Positions 40,688 to 49,583 of a DNA stretch of 64,000 nucleotides are shown here, piece by piece (within the stretch, counting starts at the first letter, position 1; every line of letters begins with the position of its first letter). A program made the position numbers and the translations under genes. The DNA lies in assembly GCA_021771675.1 (NCBI GenBank), contig JAETOP010000005.1:1-64000 (forward strand). Reading direction: 5' to 3'. The stretch comes from Oscillospiraceae bacterium. Lineage in GTDB: Bacteria; Bacillota_A; Clostridia; Oscillospirales; Oscillospiraceae. The notes under the pieces are model-generated. The model was not told the origin of the DNA, ran no database searches, and worked only from the letters and a program-made list of their open reading frames with translations.

Positions 40688-42004
40688 ATGGCCCTTGGCG
40701 GCGGCACCTTCTTGGTGCAGAACAAAGTTCTGCCCGGTGCATATATCAACTTCATTTCTGTGGCGCAGGCAAGCGCCACCCTTTCTGACCGTGGCATTGT
40801 CACCATCCCCCTTGCTATGAATTGGGGGCCTGAAGGCAAGATTTTCACGGTGGAACAGGCTGACTTTATCAAGAACAGTCAGAAAATTTTCGGCTATGCG
40901 TACACGGCGGATGAACTGAAGCCTATGCGTGAAATCTTCCTTCACGCCAAAACCGTTCATTTCTTCCGCCTTGGCACCAGCGGCGTGAAGGCGGCTAACA
41001 CCTACGCAACGGCCAAATACCCCGGCACCCGTGGTAATGATCTTCGTACCGTTATCACGGCGAATGAAAACACCACAGAACAGAAGCCGCTGTTCGATGT
41101 GGCAACCTTCTTGGGAACCATTCAGGTTGATCTTCAGGAAGGTGTGGCCGCTATCACCGATCTGAAGGCCAATGCCTATGTGGATTGGAAGTCCAGCGGA
41201 ACCCTTTCTTTGACCGCTTCCTTGCCCCTGACGGGCGGCACCAATGGCACCGTGGCCGATTCCGACTATCAGACCTATCTTGATCAGGCGGAAGCGTACA
41301 CCTTCAACGCTATGGGTTGCACCGAGAGCAAGGCCACCATCACCGCCCTGTTTGCGGCCTTCGCAAAGCGGATGCGTGATGATGTGGGCAAGAAGTTTCA
41401 GGTGGTTCTTTTCCGCAAGCTGGCCGATTATGAAGGCGTTGTGAGCGTCAAGAACGGCCTGACTTCCGACAAGACTTCCACCGCTCTGATCCCTTGGGTT
41501 ACGGGCGTGATCGGCGGAACGGCGGTCAATAAGAGCGCCACCAACATGACCTATGATGGTGAATATGATGTTGATGCCGATTTCACGCAGACCCAGCTTG
41601 AAAACGGTATCAAGGAAGGTTCCTTCATGTTCCATCGTGTGGATGAAGCGGTGTGTGTCCTGACTGACATTAACAGTTTCATTTCCATCACGGATGAAAA
41701 GTCCAGCGACTTTTCCAGCAACCAGACGATCCGAGTTTTGGATCAGATCGCCAATGATATTGCCGTTCTGTTCGGCAAGAAGTATCTTGGCAAGGTTCCC
41801 AATGATGCCGCTGGCCGGATTTCCCTTTGGAACGATATTGTGAAGCACCACACGGAACTTCAGGATATTCGGGCCATTGAGAACTTCAGCGGCGAAAATG
41901 TGACGGTTGAAAAGGGCGATATCAAGAAATCCGTGGTGGTTACTGATTATGTGACCCCCGTGAACGCTATGGAACAGCTTTATATGACCGTCTATGTTCA
42001 GTAA
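40688..42004 (+). CDS. Tail sheath protein
   Basis: 438 aa, PBSX XkdK-type. It has GGTFLVQNKVLPGAYINFISV at the start, an EGVVSVKNGL-like middle and a conserved C-terminal DLYMTVYV-type end (TPVNAMEQLYMTVYVQ). The sheath contracts to drive the tube into the host cell, which makes this a myovirus. A large open frame on the opposite strand is a shadow. Confidence 0.92.
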   Translation: MALGGGTFLVQNKVLPGAYINFISVAQASATLSDRGIVTIPLAMNWGPEGKIFTVEQADFIKNSQKIFGYAYTADELKPMREIFLHAKTVHFFRLGTSGVKAANTYATAKYPGTRGNDLRTVITANENTTEQKPLFDVATFLGTIQVDLQEGVAAITDLKANAYVDWKSSGTLSLTASLPLTGGTNGTVADSDYQTYLDQAEAYTFNAMGCTESKATITALFAAFAKRMRDDVGKKFQVVLFRKLADYEGVVSVKNGLTSDKTSTALIPWVTGVIGGTAVNKSATNMTYDGEYDVDADFTQTQLENGIKEGSFMFHRVDEAVCVLTDINSFISITDEKSSDFSSNQTIRVLDQIANDIAVLFGKKYLGKVPNDAAGRISLWNDIVKHHTELQDIRAIENFSGENVTVEKGDIKKSVVVTDYVTPVNAMEQLYMTVYVQ

Positions 42005-42019
42005 GGAGGTACAACCATC

Positions 42020-42496
42020 ATGGCAGATAGAACCATCATGAACGCCAAGGATGCTGTTTCCGCTTCCTTGGCTGAATGTTTCGTGACCATCGGGGATAAC
42101 CGTTACAACTTCATGCAGGCGATCAACCTTGAAGCCAACTTTGAGAAGAACAAAACGGAAGTTCCCATTTTGGGCAAGACCGGCAAGGGCAATAAGGCCA
42201 CCGGCTGGAAGGGTACGGGTTCCGCCACCTTCCACTATAACACTTCCATCTTCCGTGAGCTGATGAAGCGTTATAAGGACACCGGCGAGGATGTCTATTT
42301 TGACATTCAGGTGACAAATGAAGATCCCACTTCTTCTGTGGGCCGTCAGACCGTGATCCTGAAGGATTGCAATATGGATGGCGGCTTGCTTGCCAAGTTT
42401 GATGCTGATGCGGAATACTTGGATGAAGATATGGACTTCACCTTTGAAGATTTCGAGATGCCCGAAACCTTCAGCCTTTTGGCCGGTATGCAGTAA
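42020..42496 (+). CDS. Tail tube protein
   Basis: 158 aa, XkdM-like. It has MNAKDAVSASLAECFVTIGDN, WKGTGSATFHYNTSIFRELM and DFTFEDFEMPETFSLL. It forms the inner tube. AAGGAGG lies upstream of ATG 42020 and a strong terminator follows. Confidence 0.9.
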   Translation: MADRTIMNAKDAVSASLAECFVTIGDNRYNFMQAINLEANFEKNKTEVPILGKTGKGNKATGWKGTGSATFHYNTSIFRELMKRYKDTGEDVYFDIQVTNEDPTSSVGRQTVILKDCNMDGGLLAKFDADAEYLDEDMDFTFEDFEMPETFSLLAGMQ

Positions 42497-42503
42497 GCAG
42501 AGC

Positions 42504-42541
42504 GCCCCGGCCTTACTTCGGTAGGGGCCGGGGCCTTTTTT
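42504..42541 (+). terminator. Strong intrinsic terminator after tube gene
   Basis: GCCCCGGCC (42504) pairs with GGCCGGGGC (to 42534), then six T. Partial termination here would lower tape-measure and chaperone expression compared with sheath and tube. Confidence 0.9.
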
Positions 42542-42571
42542 CGTATCAAAATATAGGAGGAAAAAAAAACA

Positions 42572-42997
42572 ATGAGCCTGTCCGCTTTTTTGGCTGAAAA
42601 CGCCGTTCCCGTTGAGAACATCAAGTTTGTTGCTTCTAAACGCTTCTTGGGTGAGGATGGCAACCCCATTCCTTGGGAGATCAAGACCATCACCGGCACC
42701 GAGGATGAAGCCCTTCGGAAGTCCTGTGCCAAGCGTGTTCCGGTTCCCGGCAAGAAGAACCAGTATCAGAAGGAAACCGACTATGATCTTTACCTTGGTA
42801 AGCTGGCCGTGGCTTGTACCGTGTTCCCCAATCTGAATGATAAGGAACTTCAGGACAGCTACAAGGTCATGGGCGCTGATGCCCTTCTGAAAACCATGCT
42901 GACCCCCGGCGAATATGCCGAATACCTGACCAAGATTCAGGAAGTGTGTGGTTTTGATACCACCATGCAGGATGAGGTTGATGAAGCAAAAAACTAA
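42572..42997 (+). CDS. Tail assembly chaperone, XkdN-like
   Basis: 141 aa. SLSAFLAENAVPVENIKFVASKRF, DYDLYLGKLAVACTVFPNLN and LTPGEYAEYLTKIQEV match XkdN/YqbN-type chaperones, which coat the tape measure. The gene ends GCA AAA AAC TAA, where A AAA AAC (42988-42994) is a perfect slippery heptamer in phase, so part of the product should continue in the -1 frame to 43191. Confidence 0.9.
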   Translation: MSLSAFLAENAVPVENIKFVASKRFLGEDGNPIPWEIKTITGTEDEALRKSCAKRVPVPGKKNQYQKETDYDLYLGKLAVACTVFPNLNDKELQDSYKVMGADALLKTMLTPGEYAEYLTKIQEVCGFDTTMQDEVDEAKN

Positions 42998-43191
42998 TCT
43001 GTGAAGGTGATGGTGAAGCGAACATTGCTTACTATTGCCTTCACGAACTTCATTTGACACCTTCCGCCTTTTATGCTTTGCCCCGCCGTGAACGGGCCTT
43101 CATTATTGCGGCCATTGATGTTCGGGTGGAAGCCGAAAAGAAGAAGCAGAAGGAAATTGAACGAAAACAGCGCCGGGGCCGCCACCATTAA
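42994..43191 (+). CDS. Second tail chaperone domain, made by -1 frameshift
   Basis: 65 codons in the -1 frame with no start codon, beginning CTA ATC TGT GAA after the slip. It reads EGDGEANIAYYCLHELHLT, then PRRERAFIIAAIDVRVEAEKK and a basic tail. This is the T part of the G/GT chaperone pair, giving a product of about 206 aa. A GC hairpin (about 43172-43201) overlaps its end and could both stimulate slippage weakly and stop transcripts. Confidence 0.82.
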   Translation, partial: LICEGDGEANIAYYCLHELHLTPSAFYALPRRERAFIIAAIDVRVEAEKKKQKEIERKQRRGRHH

Positions 43192-43201
43192 GGCCCCGGC
43201 T
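43172..43201 (+). terminator. GC hairpin after chaperone pair
   Basis: GCCGGGGCC pairs with GGCCCCGGC around an 11-nt loop, followed by TTCTATTCT. Weak T-tail. It is just ahead of the tape measure gene. Confidence 0.5.
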
Positions 43202-43230
43202 TCTATTCTCCAAGAAAGGTGGTGATCCCT

Positions 43231-45363
43231 GTGGGAAATATCCGGGCCGCTATTGCCCTTTATGATGGTGTTACCAGCCCCCTTCAGAGTATGCACAAGG
43301 CGATGGGGGTTGTGCTGAACACCTTTGAAGCCATGCAACAGGCTTCCGGTAGAGCCGTTGACACGGCGGCAATCCGGGAAGCCCGTGAAGAATGGGCGAG
43401 AGCGGGAACCGCCTTTGATACCATTGAAGGAAACATCAGGAACGCCAACAACGAACAGCAGAATTTCAACAATTCCATCCGTGGGGGTAGCAATTCCGCC
43501 AACGGGCTTCTGTCCATCATCAAGAAAGTTGCCATTGCCGCTGGCGGTATTGCCGGGATCAATAAGGCGCTGAATATTTCGGATGAATTGGCAAGCACCA
43601 AGGCCCGATTGAATTTGCTTGTGGATGATGGCGGTTCCGTTGAAGCCTTGGAACAGAAGATCATGGCTTCCGCCCAGCGTTCCCGATCCGTTTATTTTGA
43701 CACAGCTTCCGCCGTTGCGAAACTTGGCCTGAACGCTGGTAACGCCTTCGATGGCAATATGGATCAGGTCATTGCCTTCATGGAACAGGTGAACAAGCAG
43801 TTCGTTATTGGCGGCGCTACGGCCCAAGAACAGAGCAACGCCATGATCCAGCTTACACAGGCAATGGCGGCGGGTGCGCTTCGTGGTGAAGAACTAAATT
43901 CCATTCTGGATGGTGCGCCGGGTATCGCAAGAGCCATTGAAAAATATATGGGCATTGCGGAAGGTTCCATCAAGACGGTTGCACAGGAAGGCAAGGTAAC
44001 GGCTGAAGTGGTGAAGAACGCCATGTTTGCTATGGCGGACGAAACCAACGCAAAGTTCGATTCCATGCCCAAGACTTGGGCGCAGATTTGGGCCGGGATG
44101 AAGAATCAGGCCCTTTCCATGTTTGCCCCGATCTTGACCAAGATCAACCAGATTGCTAACAGCACCAAGTTCCAGCAAGTCACCACAGCCCTGATCAATG
44201 GGCTTGCCGGGGTTGCCAATATCGCTTCTTCGGTGCTGGATATTCTGATTTCCATTTCTTCTGTGATCGTTGATAATTGGAGTTGGATTCAGCCTATTAT
44301 CATGGGCATTGTGGCCGCTATGCTGATCTATAACGGTGTGGCGTTGGCAACGAATATCATCATGGGTATTCAGGCAACCGCCAAGGCCGTTCATGCGGCG
44401 GCAACCGCTATGGAAGCGGGAGCCACTTTCACGGCTACTGTGGCCCAGCAGGGCCTAAATGCGGCGCTTTTGGCTTGCCCCCTTACATGGATTATCCTTC
44501 TGATTATCGCCGTAATTGCGGCAATCTATGCGGCGTGTGCGGCAGTTGCCAAGTTCACCGGAATTGCAAATAGCGGCTTCGGTGTGATTTGTGGCGGAAT
44601 CATGGTGGTAATTGCCTTCTTCAAAAACCTTGGCCTGTCCGTGGCAAATATCGCCTTGGGTATCTGGAACGCTTTGGGGGCCTGTGCTTCCAACATCGGA
44701 ACGGCCTTCCACAATGTCATTTCCAATGTTCAGGGTTGGTTTTACAACCTTCTTTCCACAGCCCTTACCGTTGTGGCCGGTATCTGTGAAGCCCTGAACA
44801 AGTTGCCCTTTGTCGAGTTTGATTATTCCGGTATCACCAGCAAAGCAAGCGAATATGCGGCTAAATCCGCTGAAGCCTATGGCAATGTAGAGGAATACAA
44901 GAGCGTTGCCGATGCCTTCAATGAAGGAATGTCCACCTTTGACACCTTCCAAGATGGTTGGGCCGCTGATGCCTTTGCTTCCGGTGCCGCTTGGGGTGAT
45001 GGCGTGGCCGATAAGGTTTCCGGTATGTTTGATTTTTCCGCCTTAGATTCTATGGGGGCTGATTCTTTGGATGCCTTCAACCTTGGCAATGATCTTGATA
45101 GCATTTACGGGAACACCGGCGATATTGCAAACAACACAGCGGCCACCGCTGATGCCTTGGATATTGCTGAAGAAGATTTGGCCTATCTTCGTGACATTGC
45201 GGAGCGTGAAGCAATCAACCGGTTCACTACCGCTGAAATCAAGGTTGAACAGCACAATGAAAACCACATTTCCAAAGATGCTGATTTGGATGGGATCATG
45301 GATGCTTGGGCCAATGACTTTGCTGAAAAGCTGGAAGTTTCTGAAGAAGGGGTGCATGAGTAA
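43231..45363 (+). CDS. Tail tape measure protein
   Basis: 710 aa from GTG 43231, which is 7 nt after AAAGGTGGTGATC. It has a coiled-coil N-terminus, the tape-measure domain (QSNAMIQLTQAMAAGALRGEELNSI, IARAIEKYMG), a hydrophobic stretch (IIMGIVAAMLIYNGVALATN, WIILLIIAVIAAIYAAC) and a charged C-terminus. Length sets the tail length and implies a short tail. Its stop overlaps the next gene. Confidence 0.9.
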   Translation: MGNIRAAIALYDGVTSPLQSMHKAMGVVLNTFEAMQQASGRAVDTAAIREAREEWARAGTAFDTIEGNIRNANNEQQNFNNSIRGGSNSANGLLSIIKKVAIAAGGIAGINKALNISDELASTKARLNLLVDDGGSVEALEQKIMASAQRSRSVYFDTASAVAKLGLNAGNAFDGNMDQVIAFMEQVNKQFVIGGATAQEQSNAMIQLTQAMAAGALRGEELNSILDGAPGIARAIEKYMGIAEGSIKTVAQEGKVTAEVVKNAMFAMADETNAKFDSMPKTWAQIWAGMKNQALSMFAPILTKINQIANSTKFQQVTTALINGLAGVANIASSVLDILISISSVIVDNWSWIQPIIMGIVAAMLIYNGVALATNIIMGIQATAKAVHAAATAMEAGATFTATVAQQGLNAALLACPLTWIILLIIAVIAAIYAACAAVAKFTGIANSGFGVICGGIMVVIAFFKNLGLSVANIALGIWNALGACASNIGTAFHNVISNVQGWFYNLLSTALTVVAGICEALNKLPFVEFDYSGITSKASEYAAKSAEAYGNVEEYKSVADAFNEGMSTFDTFQDGWAADAFASGAAWGDGVADKVSGMFDFSALDSMGADSLDAFNLGNDLDSIYGNTGDIANNTAATADALDIAEEDLAYLRDIAEREAINRFTTAEIKVEQHNENHISKDADLDGIMDAWANDFAEKLEVSEEGVHE

Positions 45364-46034
45364 TGGCGTATAAACTGTATATGGCGGGAACGCTTATGCC
45401 CATCACCCCTTCCAAGGTGACGGTAAAGATCAATAACCAGAACAAAACCATGACCCTGATCAACGGGGAAGAAATCAACATTCTGAAGGCCGCTGGCCTT
45501 TCGGATGTGTCCTTTGAATTGGTTCTTCCCCAAGTGTCCTATCCCTTCAGCAACGGTGGAGCGCAAAGCGCCGCCTATTACCTGTCCTTGTTTGAACGGC
45601 TGAAGGTGAGCAAGACCCCGTTCCAATTCATTCTGAACCGGCAGAAGCCCGGTGGCGGGATGTTCCATTACACCAATTTGACTGTTGGCCTTGAAACCTA
45701 TGAAATCACCGATGATGCCGGTGAAGGCTTTGATGTGAAGGTGAAGATCAACCTGAAACAGTACAGAGCCTATGGCACCAAGACCGTGACCGTGCAACCG
45801 GCCAAGACTTCCAGGGGAACCGCCACCGCAACGGTTAAGGCGGCACCCCGGCCCACCACAACGGCCCCGAAAGCCGCCACCTATACGGTGAAATCTGGTG
45901 ATTGCCTTTGGAACATTGCCAAGAAGCAGTTGGGCAACGGGGCCGATTACACGAAAATCTATAATCTGAACAAGGACAAAATCAAGAACCCGAACCTGAT
46001 CTATCCCGGTCAGGTTCTTACTTTGCCTTCCTGA
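45363..46034 (+). CDS. Baseplate protein with LysM domain, XkdP-like
   Basis: 223 aa. The N-terminal part fits the XkdP/gp53-like hub protein (GGMFHYTNLTVGLETYEITDDA). After a Thr/Ala/Pro linker a LysM domain occupies about residues 175-222 (TYTVKSGDCLWNIAKKQLG ... LIYPGQVLTLP). The LysM may contact peptidoglycan during injection. Confidence 0.9.
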   Translation: MAYKLYMAGTLMPITPSKVTVKINNQNKTMTLINGEEINILKAAGLSDVSFELVLPQVSYPFSNGGAQSAAYYLSLFERLKVSKTPFQFILNRQKPGGGMFHYTNLTVGLETYEITDDAGEGFDVKVKINLKQYRAYGTKTVTVQPAKTSRGTATATVKAAPRPTTTAPKAATYTVKSGDCLWNIAKKQLGNGADYTKIYNLNKDKIKNPNLIYPGQVLTLPS

Positions 46035-46049
46035 AAGGGGTGATTCCGT

Positions 46050-47009
46050 TTGGCAGTTGAATTGTTCATCCAGCATAACAGCACCATCCAATTCCCCGTT
46101 GTCAAGGAAGGCGCACGGCTGACCTTGGAGCGCAAGGGAACCCCCGGCAAGTTGGAGTTCACCGTTGTCAAGGGGCCGGGGCTGAACTTTGCTGAAGGTG
46201 ATCCGGTGAAGCTGACTGTGAACGGAACCGCCATGTTCTATGGGTTTGTGTTCAAGAAAAAGCGTGACAAGGGCGGCACCATTGATGTTGTGGCCTATGA
46301 TCAGTTGCGTTATTTGAAGAATAAGGACACCATCACGGAAGAAGGGCTGAAGGCTTCTGACCTTCTGAAGCGCATTGCAACAGATTTCCGGTTGAACCTT
46401 GGCACGGTGGAAGATACCGGTTATACCCTTGAAACCATCGTGGAAGAAAACCAAACCCTGTTTGATATGATCCAGAGCGCCCTTGATGAAACCCTGATGA
46501 ATACCAAACAGCTTTATGTTCTATATGATGATGCCGGGAAGCTGACCCTGAAGAACATCAATACCATGAAGCTGAACCTTCTGATCGATGAAGAAACCGG
46601 GGAAAACTTCAGCTATGAATCCAGTATTGATGAACAGACCTATAACAAGATTAAGCTGGCCTATAACAATGAAAAAACCGGTAAGCGGGAATTGTTCATT
46701 GCACAGGACGGGGCGAAAATGAACCAATGGGGTGTTCTTCAATATTTTGAAGAAGTTCAGACCAAAACGGGCGCTTCCGCCAAGGCGGATGCCCTGTTGA
46801 AGCTGTACGATCAGAAAACCCGCAAGCTGACCATTCAGAACGCTTTCGGTGATGTGCGGGTTCGTGCTGGAAGCGCCGTGGTGGTGGCCCTGAACCTTGG
46901 CGATATTGTCACCAACAATTACATGGTGGTGAACAAAGTCACTCATACCTTCAGGGGTGATGAACACATGATGGAACTTGACCTGATCGGGGGTGAATTT
47001 ATTGCCTAA
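46050..47009 (+). CDS. Baseplate hub protein, XkdQ/gpD-like
   Basis: 319 aa from TTG 46050 after AAAGGGGTGATT. It has LTLERKGTPGKLEFTVVKGPGLNF, YDQLRYLKNKDTITEEGLKAS and a C-terminal YMVVNKVTHTFRGDEHMMELDL. This is the gpD/gp27-like hub under the tube. It overlaps the next gene by 8 nt. Confidence 0.87.
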   Translation: MAVELFIQHNSTIQFPVVKEGARLTLERKGTPGKLEFTVVKGPGLNFAEGDPVKLTVNGTAMFYGFVFKKKRDKGGTIDVVAYDQLRYLKNKDTITEEGLKASDLLKRIATDFRLNLGTVEDTGYTLETIVEENQTLFDMIQSALDETLMNTKQLYVLYDDAGKLTLKNINTMKLNLLIDEETGENFSYESSIDEQTYNKIKLAYNNEKTGKRELFIAQDGAKMNQWGVLQYFEEVQTKTGASAKADALLKLYDQKTRKLTIQNAFGDVRVRAGSAVVVALNLGDIVTNNYMVVNKVTHTFRGDEHMMELDLIGGEFIA

Positions 47010-47382
47010 TCCTGTTGAAGTGGTGAAACGGGCGGCGGTGGAAGCTGTGGAAGCCGGGAAACCGGTGAACATCCTGTTTGGAACCGTTCTTTCCGCTTCG
47101 CCCTTGAAAATTCAGGTGGATCAGAAATCCATCTACACTTCCAAAATGCTGATTCTGACCCGGAATGTGACTGATTTTGAAGTTGATATGACGGTGAACC
47201 ACAGCACCGAGGACAAGGGCGGCGGTTCTGGTGCGGCGGCTTATGAAGCCCACAAACACGCCTATGTTGGCAAGAAAACCTTCAAGGTTCACAACGCTTT
47301 GAAGGCCGGTGAAAAGGTGCTTCTGATCCGGGTTCAGCAAGGAAAGAAATTCGTGGTCATTGACCGAGTAAAGGGGGCTTGA
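47002..47382 (+). CDS. DUF2577 baseplate protein, XkdR-like
   Basis: 126 aa from TTG 47002 (GGGGGTGA 6 nt upstream; GTG 46993 falls inside that site). PNPVEVVKRAAVEAVEAGKPVNILFG and the end KKFVVIDRVKGA match the DUF2577 family, part of the baseplate in PBSX-type tails. Confidence 0.85.
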   Translation: MPNPVEVVKRAAVEAVEAGKPVNILFGTVLSASPLKIQVDQKSIYTSKMLILTRNVTDFEVDMTVNHSTEDKGGGSGAAAYEAHKHAYVGKKTFKVHNALKAGEKVLLIRVQQGKKFVVIDRVKGA

Positions 47383-47786
47383 TGATGATTCCGCAAGTGC
47401 AGGATGATATTAAACAGGATTTCACCATTGAAACCCTTCCAAGCCGTACTTTCAGGATGAACCACAACAATCTGACCATCATCGGCACCATTGATGAAAT
47501 CCAAGCTGTGGAACAGGCGGTTTTTCTGATCCTGAACACAGAACGCTATGAATGGTTGATTCATTCTTGGGATTATGGGGTTGAACTTCATAATCTGATC
47601 GGGAAAGATGTGGAATACTGTATTCCCGAAATTGAACGCCGGGTTCGTGAAGCCTTGCTTCAGGATGATAGGATCACGGCGGTTCAGAACTTTGAATTTA
47701 CGGTGAACAAAAAGAAAGTGCTGACTACCTTCACGGTGGTCAGCATTTTTGGTGAAATCAATGCAGAATTGGGGGTTGAAATCTGA
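47382..47786 (+). CDS. DUF2634 baseplate wedge protein, XkdS-like
   Basis: 134 aa. ERYEWLIHSWDYGVELHNLIG is the DUF2634/gp25-like signature and FGEINAELGVEI forms the end. It is a small wedge or sheath-initiator protein. ATG 47382 follows AAAGGGGG and overlaps the previous stop. Confidence 0.88.
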   Translation: MMIPQVQDDIKQDFTIETLPSRTFRMNHNNLTIIGTIDEIQAVEQAVFLILNTERYEWLIHSWDYGVELHNLIGKDVEYCIPEIERRVREALLQDDRITAVQNFEFTVNKKKVLTTFTVVSIFGEINAELGVEI

Positions 47787-49018
47787 TGTATGAAGCACAG
47801 ACCTATGAAGAAATCCTTTCCCGGATGCTTCAGAAGGCGCTTTCCATCAATGGCAATTTGGACACCCGTGAAGGTTCGTTGGTTTGGTGCGGTGATGCCC
47901 CCGCCGCCGTGGAATTGCAGAACCTTTATATTGCCCTTGATACGGTGCTGAATGAAACCTTTGCGGACACCGCAACCCGCCCTTATCTCATTTTGAGGGC
48001 GGCAGAAAGGGGCCTGAAACCGCAACCGGCAAGCCCCGCCGTGTTGCAGTTGAGCATTACACCAACCACCTTGCACCTTCCCATGAACACCCGCTTTTCC
48101 ATCGGGGAACTGAACTATTATGTTTCGGCTGACCGTGGAAGCGGCAAATATGAAATCACCTGTGAAACCGCTGGTGAAGCCGGTAATGATTACACCGGAA
48201 CGGTGATTCCCATTGAATATGTGGACGGGCTTGAAACCTGTTCCATTTCCGCCGTGGTGATCCCCGGTGAGGATGAAGAAGATACCGAGGTTTTCAGACA
48301 GCGTTACATGGATAGCCTAAACGCCCAAGCCTTCGGCGGCAACCGTGCGGATTATCTGGAAAAGGTGAACGCCATTCCCGGCGTTGGCGGTGTGAAGGTA
48401 TATCGGGTTTGGAACAGCGATTTGAACCCGGCCAAGCTGATCCCGCCCACGGGAACCGACACTTGGATCAGCGGCCTTTCCGGTGTGTCCGAGGAAATCA
48501 AGGCGTGGCTGGATGCCGTGTATGTGGCGGGAGCCAATAGCAAGCTGACTGTGGGCGGAACCGTGAAGCTGGTGATCATCAACAGTTCCTTCAAGAAGCC
48601 TTCGGAAACCCTTGTGGATCAGGTGCAGACAGCAGTTGACCCCCTTCAGAACGCTGGTGAAGGTGTGGGCATTGCCCCCATCGGCCATGTGGTGAGGGTT
48701 GAAGGTGTGGGTGAAGATACCATCAACCTTTCCTTCGATTTGTACTATCAGCGGGAATGGAGTTGGGATGATGTTTCCGCCTATGTCACGGAAGCAATCA
48801 ACGGTTACTTCTTGGAACTGGCCCAAAGTTGGGCAGACCAGAATGAAGCCCTTGTGGTTCGTATCAGTCAGGTGGAAAGCCGCCTGTTGGGGATCACCGG
48901 TATTCTGGATATTGCCAACACCAAAATCAACGGTGAAGCGGCGAACTGTACCCTGACCCTTGACCACATCCCGGTTTTGGGAACCATTGAGCCGGGAACC
49001 ATCGTGATCAACGGATAA
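47786..49018 (+). CDS. Baseplate J protein, XkdT-like
   Basis: 410 aa. YEEILSRMLQKALSINGNLDTREGSL and the PGEDEEDTEVFRQRYMDSLN core identify gpJ/gp47 family. It forms the wedge arms of the baseplate. ATG overlaps the previous stop (TGATG). Confidence 0.92.
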   Translation: MYEAQTYEEILSRMLQKALSINGNLDTREGSLVWCGDAPAAVELQNLYIALDTVLNETFADTATRPYLILRAAERGLKPQPASPAVLQLSITPTTLHLPMNTRFSIGELNYYVSADRGSGKYEITCETAGEAGNDYTGTVIPIEYVDGLETCSISAVVIPGEDEEDTEVFRQRYMDSLNAQAFGGNRADYLEKVNAIPGVGGVKVYRVWNSDLNPAKLIPPTGTDTWISGLSGVSEEIKAWLDAVYVAGANSKLTVGGTVKLVIINSSFKKPSETLVDQVQTAVDPLQNAGEGVGIAPIGHVVRVEGVGEDTINLSFDLYYQREWSWDDVSAYVTEAINGYFLELAQSWADQNEALVVRISQVESRLLGITGILDIANTKINGEAANCTLTLDHIPVLGTIEPGTIVING

Positions 49019-49031
49019 GGGGGCCGGGAGC

Positions 49032-49583
49032 ATGGAACGCAAACTGATTGATTATCTTCCCTATGTCATTCGTGATTATGCGGAGTTTCAGGGGATCATG
49101 GGGAGCGAACAGCCGGAAATTGAAAAGGCGTGGAACACCACGGATGATCTTCTTGATAACCAGTTCATTCCCACCGCTGGAAACATGGGCCTTTCCCGAT
49201 GGGAAAAGATTTTGGGGATCACCCCCAAAGGCACGGACAGTCTTGAAGATCGCCGGTTCCGTATTCTGACCCGGATCAATGAAGAACTTCCGTACACCTT
49301 GCCCCAGCTTCGGAACATCCTTGAAACGCTGTGCGGGAAGGGAAACTATTCCGCTGATGTGGAAGAAGGCACCTATCAACTTCTTGTGAAAATCGGGTTG
49401 GCCGCAAAGAACAACTTCAATGATGTTGAATCTTTGCTGAACCGGGTTGTTCCCCAAAACATGGTTGTGACCTTGCTTCAGCTTTATAACACCCATGCGG
49501 AACTTGGGCGGTTTACCCATGCCCAGCTTGCCGCCTATACCCATAATCAGTTGAGAAACGAGGTTTTGAAGAATGGCGAATAA
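49032..49583 (+). CDS. DUF2313 tail protein, YmfQ/XkdU-like
   Basis: 183 aa. LIDYLPYVIRDYAEFQGIMGSEQPEIEKAW start (part), a ILGITPKGTDSLEDRRFRIL centre and a HAELGRFTHAQLAAYTHNQL end match DUF2313, which links the baseplate to the fibre. It overlaps the fibre gene by 11 nt. Confidence 0.9.
   Translation: MERKLIDYLPYVIRDYAEFQGIMGSEQPEIEKAWNTTDDLLDNQFIPTAGNMGLSRWEKILGITPKGTDSLEDRRFRILTRINEELPYTLPQLRNILETLCGKGNYSADVEEGTYQLLVKIGLAAKNNFNDVESLLNRVVPQNMVVTLLQLYNTHAELGRFTHAQLAAYTHNQLRNEVLKNGE

Noticed and set aside
40664..43060. 798-codon open frame antisense to the sheath, tube and chaperone genes
   Set aside because: Composition is that of a complementary-strand artefact; all three plus-strand genes are well supported.
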